Below are positions 61,793 to 64,000 of a DNA stretch of 64,000 bases, piece after piece; position 1 is the stretch's first letter, and each line of letters starts with the position of its first letter. The stretch is from positions 558,001-622,000 of the forward strand of contig NZ_JAOANI010000015.1 in NCBI RefSeq assembly GCF_025318105.1, in the 5' to 3' direction. Origin of the DNA: Venatoribacter pacificus (GTDB lineage: Bacteria > Pseudomonadota > Gammaproteobacteria > Pseudomonadales > Oceanobacteraceae). Position numbers and translations under genes: made by a program. Under the pieces are notes generated by a model, which worked only from the letters and a program-made list of their open reading frames with translations, searched no databases and was not told the DNA's origin.

Positions 61793-63787
61793 ATGACTAA
61801 TGCAAGCAAATACGATGTGGTGATTGTCGGCTCTGGAATTTCCGGTGCAATCGTGGCGTACCAACTCGGTCTGGCCGGTAAAAAAGTGCTGATACTGGAA
61901 AGCGGCCCAACCGTTCCGGCCGACCGCTCCGGTTATATGGAAACCTTTTATAAAGCCAATGCCAAAACACCGGAATCACCGTACCCGCCGGCAACACAGG
62001 GGGCTGTACCTTCAAGCGCGAATAATCCGCTGGGTTTGCCCAATCCTGCCGGAGAAAATATTCCGCGCTATACCGTACTGCAGGTCGGCGCCTGGCAGAA
62101 AAAAGACCAGTGTTATTTTGATTATCCCGCTCAGGTAGAAGGCATCGACGGCACCAGTCTGAATGCTAATTTTGCTTTTGCCAGTTCCTACGAACGCTTG
62201 GGTGGCGGAACAACCTGGCACTGGCTCGGCACCTGTCTGCGCCTTTTTCCGGAAGATTTTAAAATGAAAACCCTGTACGGACAGGGGGAAGACTGGCCGG
62301 GTGGTGATGCCTTTTATCAGTCTCTGGTGCCGTTTTATGAAACGGCCGCAAAAGAGATCGGCGTATCCGGTGACAAAGCCGCGATGGAAAAACTGTACCG
62401 CCAGTTTTATGTGAATCCGGAAGGTATTTATGGCAGTGATTATAATTTTCCTATGCCGGGAATTGATCAGACCCTGCAGGATGAACTGTACGCTGGCATA
62501 ACCGATATGACCTACGAAGGGAATCCGGTTTATGTTACGCCAACACCGCAGGGCCGGAATTCACGCCCGGACGAGCGGCGTCAGTGTGCCGGTAACACTA
62601 ACTGTATTCCTATCTGTCCGATTCAGGCGAAGTACGATGCTACGGTAACCCTGGCACGGGCCGAACAAACCGGAAATGTCGAAATCCGGTATCAGCATGT
62701 GGCCTGTAATATCCGTCTCGATGATAAACAACAGGTCTGTGGCATTGATTATCTAACGTATGATCAGCCGAATGGCATTGCTACTGGTTCAGGTACCGCT
62801 GTTGCCGAACGCTATGTTCTGGCAGCCCATGCGATTGAAACGCCAAAACTGTTATTAATGTCGAATAAAAATCCGGGTTTTGAAAACGGCGTGGCCAACA
62901 GCAGCGATCAGGTTGGACGCAATCTGATGGATCACGTTATGTACCTCGGCTGGGGATTAGCAAAAGACCCGATTTTTCCTTACCGTGGACCGCTGTCGAC
63001 ATCCGGTATCGAATCCTTGCGTGATGGCGCATTCCGTAAGGATCGTTCGGCGTATCGTATTGAAATTGGCAACGAAGGCTGGCAATGGGCGGCTGATGAT
63101 CCGGGTACAACGCTGGCTGATTTTGTTTTCGGTCAGAATAATTCCCAGCTGAATGGTAATTCGAAAAATAAGCAGGGTGAGGAGCTGCGTTTTAATCCGC
63201 AGTTGCCGGCTTTCAGCAAGCTGTTTGGCAAGCAACTGGTGAATACCCTTAACGGTGTTTACACCCGGCAGTTACGTCTGGGTTATCTGATTGAGCAGCT
63301 TCCCGATCCGGAAAACCGCGTGCAATTATCAACAACGCTGAAAGATAATCTGGGCTTGCCGCGCCCCCATGTTACCTATCGTCTGGCTTCTGACTACGAG
63401 CGCAAAGCGTTTGTCTCGGCCAAAGAACTGACGACGGAACTGTTTGCTAAAGTAGGCGCGACCGAATACACCAAAGATCCGGGGGCACCGGTATTCAGTG
63501 GTAAGCCTGAGGCGCAGACTGCCACTAATTTTCAATACAAGGATGATAAAGGCACGACCCATAATTTTAAATTTTATGGGGCAGGCCATATTGTTGGTAC
63601 CTACCGGATGGGCGACAGTAAAGAAACTTCAGTACTGAACTCCCGTCAGCAATCCTGGGATCACAATAACCTGTATATGGTGGGTAGCGGTGTATTTCCA
63701 ACCATCGCCACAGGTAATCCGACTTTGACCATTGCTGCGCTGGCCTTTCAGGCGGCGGGTCATATTCTGGAGGATCTGAACGCCTGA
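61793..63787 (+). CDS. GMC-family FAD oxidoreductase, sugar dehydrogenase type
   Basis: A 664-residue flavoprotein. The Rossmann motif is DVVIVGSGISGAIVAYQLG (near residue 8-26) and ERLGGGTTWHWLG is the flavin-anchoring segment. A Cys cluster QCAGNTNCIPICP (Cys265, 271, 275) matches the iron-sulfur motif of bacterial FAD glucose dehydrogenases. The catalytic pair is His599 in GAGHIVGTYRMG and Asn642 in TIATGNPTLT. Electrons would pass through the cluster to the c-type lipoprotein encoded first in the operon. No signal peptide. Sugar or polyol is the expected class of substrate; the actual one is unknown. Confidence 0.9.
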   Translation: MTNASKYDVVIVGSGISGAIVAYQLGLAGKKVLILESGPTVPADRSGYMETFYKANAKTPESPYPPATQGAVPSSANNPLGLPNPAGENIPRYTVLQVGAWQKKDQCYFDYPAQVEGIDGTSLNANFAFASSYERLGGGTTWHWLGTCLRLFPEDFKMKTLYGQGEDWPGGDAFYQSLVPFYETAAKEIGVSGDKAAMEKLYRQFYVNPEGIYGSDYNFPMPGIDQTLQDELYAGITDMTYEGNPVYVTPTPQGRNSRPDERRQCAGNTNCIPICPIQAKYDATVTLARAEQTGNVEIRYQHVACNIRLDDKQQVCGIDYLTYDQPNGIATGSGTAVAERYVLAAHAIETPKLLLMSNKNPGFENGVANSSDQVGRNLMDHVMYLGWGLAKDPIFPYRGPLSTSGIESLRDGAFRKDRSAYRIEIGNEGWQWAADDPGTTLADFVFGQNNSQLNGNSKNKQGEELRFNPQLPAFSKLFGKQLVNTLNGVYTRQLRLGYLIEQLPDPENRVQLSTTLKDNLGLPRPHVTYRLASDYERKAFVSAKELTTELFAKVGATEYTKDPGAPVFSGKPEAQTATNFQYKDDKGTTHNFKFYGAGHIVGTYRMGDSKETSVLNSRQQSWDHNNLYMVGSGVFPTIATGNPTLTIAALAFQAAGHILEDLNA

Positions 63788-63793
63788 GTTGAG

Positions 63794-63821
63794 CCCGCCT
63801 GCTCCGGCAGGCGGGTTTTTT
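63794..63821 (+). terminator. Terminator of the dehydrogenase operon
   Basis: CCCGCCTGC, loop TCCG, GCAGGCGGG and TTTTTT, 7 bp after the GMC stop. Confidence 0.95.
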
Positions 63822-63898
63822 GTACATCCCCTTCAATCTTACCGGCTGCTGCTCAGTCTGACAGGCGAGAAGCCGGGTTTCTGTTTACGGATCCTTTG

Positions 63899-63972
63899 CT
63901 AAGACACCTCTGAATAATTCAGTGTCCGCTTTGGCCTACTGAAAGCGTTCAGATTAAGGTGCCCCGAATCCT
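63899..63972 (+). repeat. Possible dispersed repeat, copy B
   Basis: TAAGACACCTCTGAATAATT (63900-63919) resembles 717-736. A second related stretch, TTAAGGTGCCCCGAATCC (63954-63971), resembles TTAAGGTACCTCTGAATC at 716-733. Nothing else is recognised in the last 178 bp. Confidence 0.35.
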
Positions 63973-64000
63973 TTTTACGCGAAATGATCACTCTGAAGCC

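Overview
This is chromosomal DNA of a Gram-negative gammaproteobacterium, most plausibly a marine member of the Oceanospirillales (Thalassolituus/Oceanobacter-like). That placement is inferred from conserved gene order and protein resemblance; no rRNA is present. Two gene orders are those of Pseudomonas aeruginosa: yheS-type ABC-F / TIGR02444 / algP ... algQ / dsbB, and polA / DUF2782 / thrB. Two others are those of enterics: tex ... pckA ... hslO-hslR-yrfG-nudE, and fau-ssrS-zapA facing ygfB-pepP-ubiH-ubiI. Outer-membrane receptors, lipoproteins, a GlyGly-CTERM tail and a Dsb system show a diderm envelope. No prophage, CRISPR array or complete insertion sequence is visible.

Layout. 1-3.4 kb: end of a GlyGly-CTERM surface protein and a copper-exporting P-type ATPase behind a CueR-type promoter. 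3.4-11.3 kb: ABC-F protein, AlgP-like histone-like protein, ParA-like ATPase, AlgQ/Rsd, DsbB and a FliL-like protein. 11.3-24.9 kb: gshA, tex, a Fic AMPylase gene bracketed by two related palindromes, pckA, the hslO-hslR-yrfG heat-shock operon, nudE, a hybrid histidine kinase, lrgAB and tRNA-Leu(UAG). 25-34.4 kb: PerM-type transporter, cpxRA, malic enzyme, a periplasmic binding protein, typA, and glnA behind a perfect sigma-54 promoter with two NtrC-like sites. 34.4-43.9 kb: hydrolase, NTF2-like, CDGSH and EVE proteins, a 41-residue membrane peptide, fau with 6S RNA, zapA, and the ygfB-pepP-ubiH-ubiI operon, then htpX.

44-50.3 kb: an unrecognised 548-residue protein, then a TPP riboswitch controlling a four-gene thiamine uptake and salvage operon (TonB-dependent receptor, thiamine-binding protein, PnuT permease, small-molecule kinase). 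50.3-56.6 kb: a lipoprotein with calcium-loop/YD-like repeats, thrB, a DUF2782 protein and polA. 56.6-57.5 kb: a REP-associated transposase (RAYT) with five REP palindromes and a 19-copy heptanucleotide array. 57.5-63.8 kb: an SMP-30/lactonase-like protein, a DUF2608 HAD-type protein, and a three-gene FAD (GMC) sugar-dehydrogenase-like complex with a c-type cytochrome lipoprotein.

The strongest leads are the dehydrogenase operon, which resembles periplasmic FAD sugar dehydrogenases but lacks any Tat signal; the RAYT locus with its expanded heptamer array beside a single-copy version of the same sequence; the Fic gene with matching palindromes at both ends; the thiamine operon; and the repeat lipoprotein.
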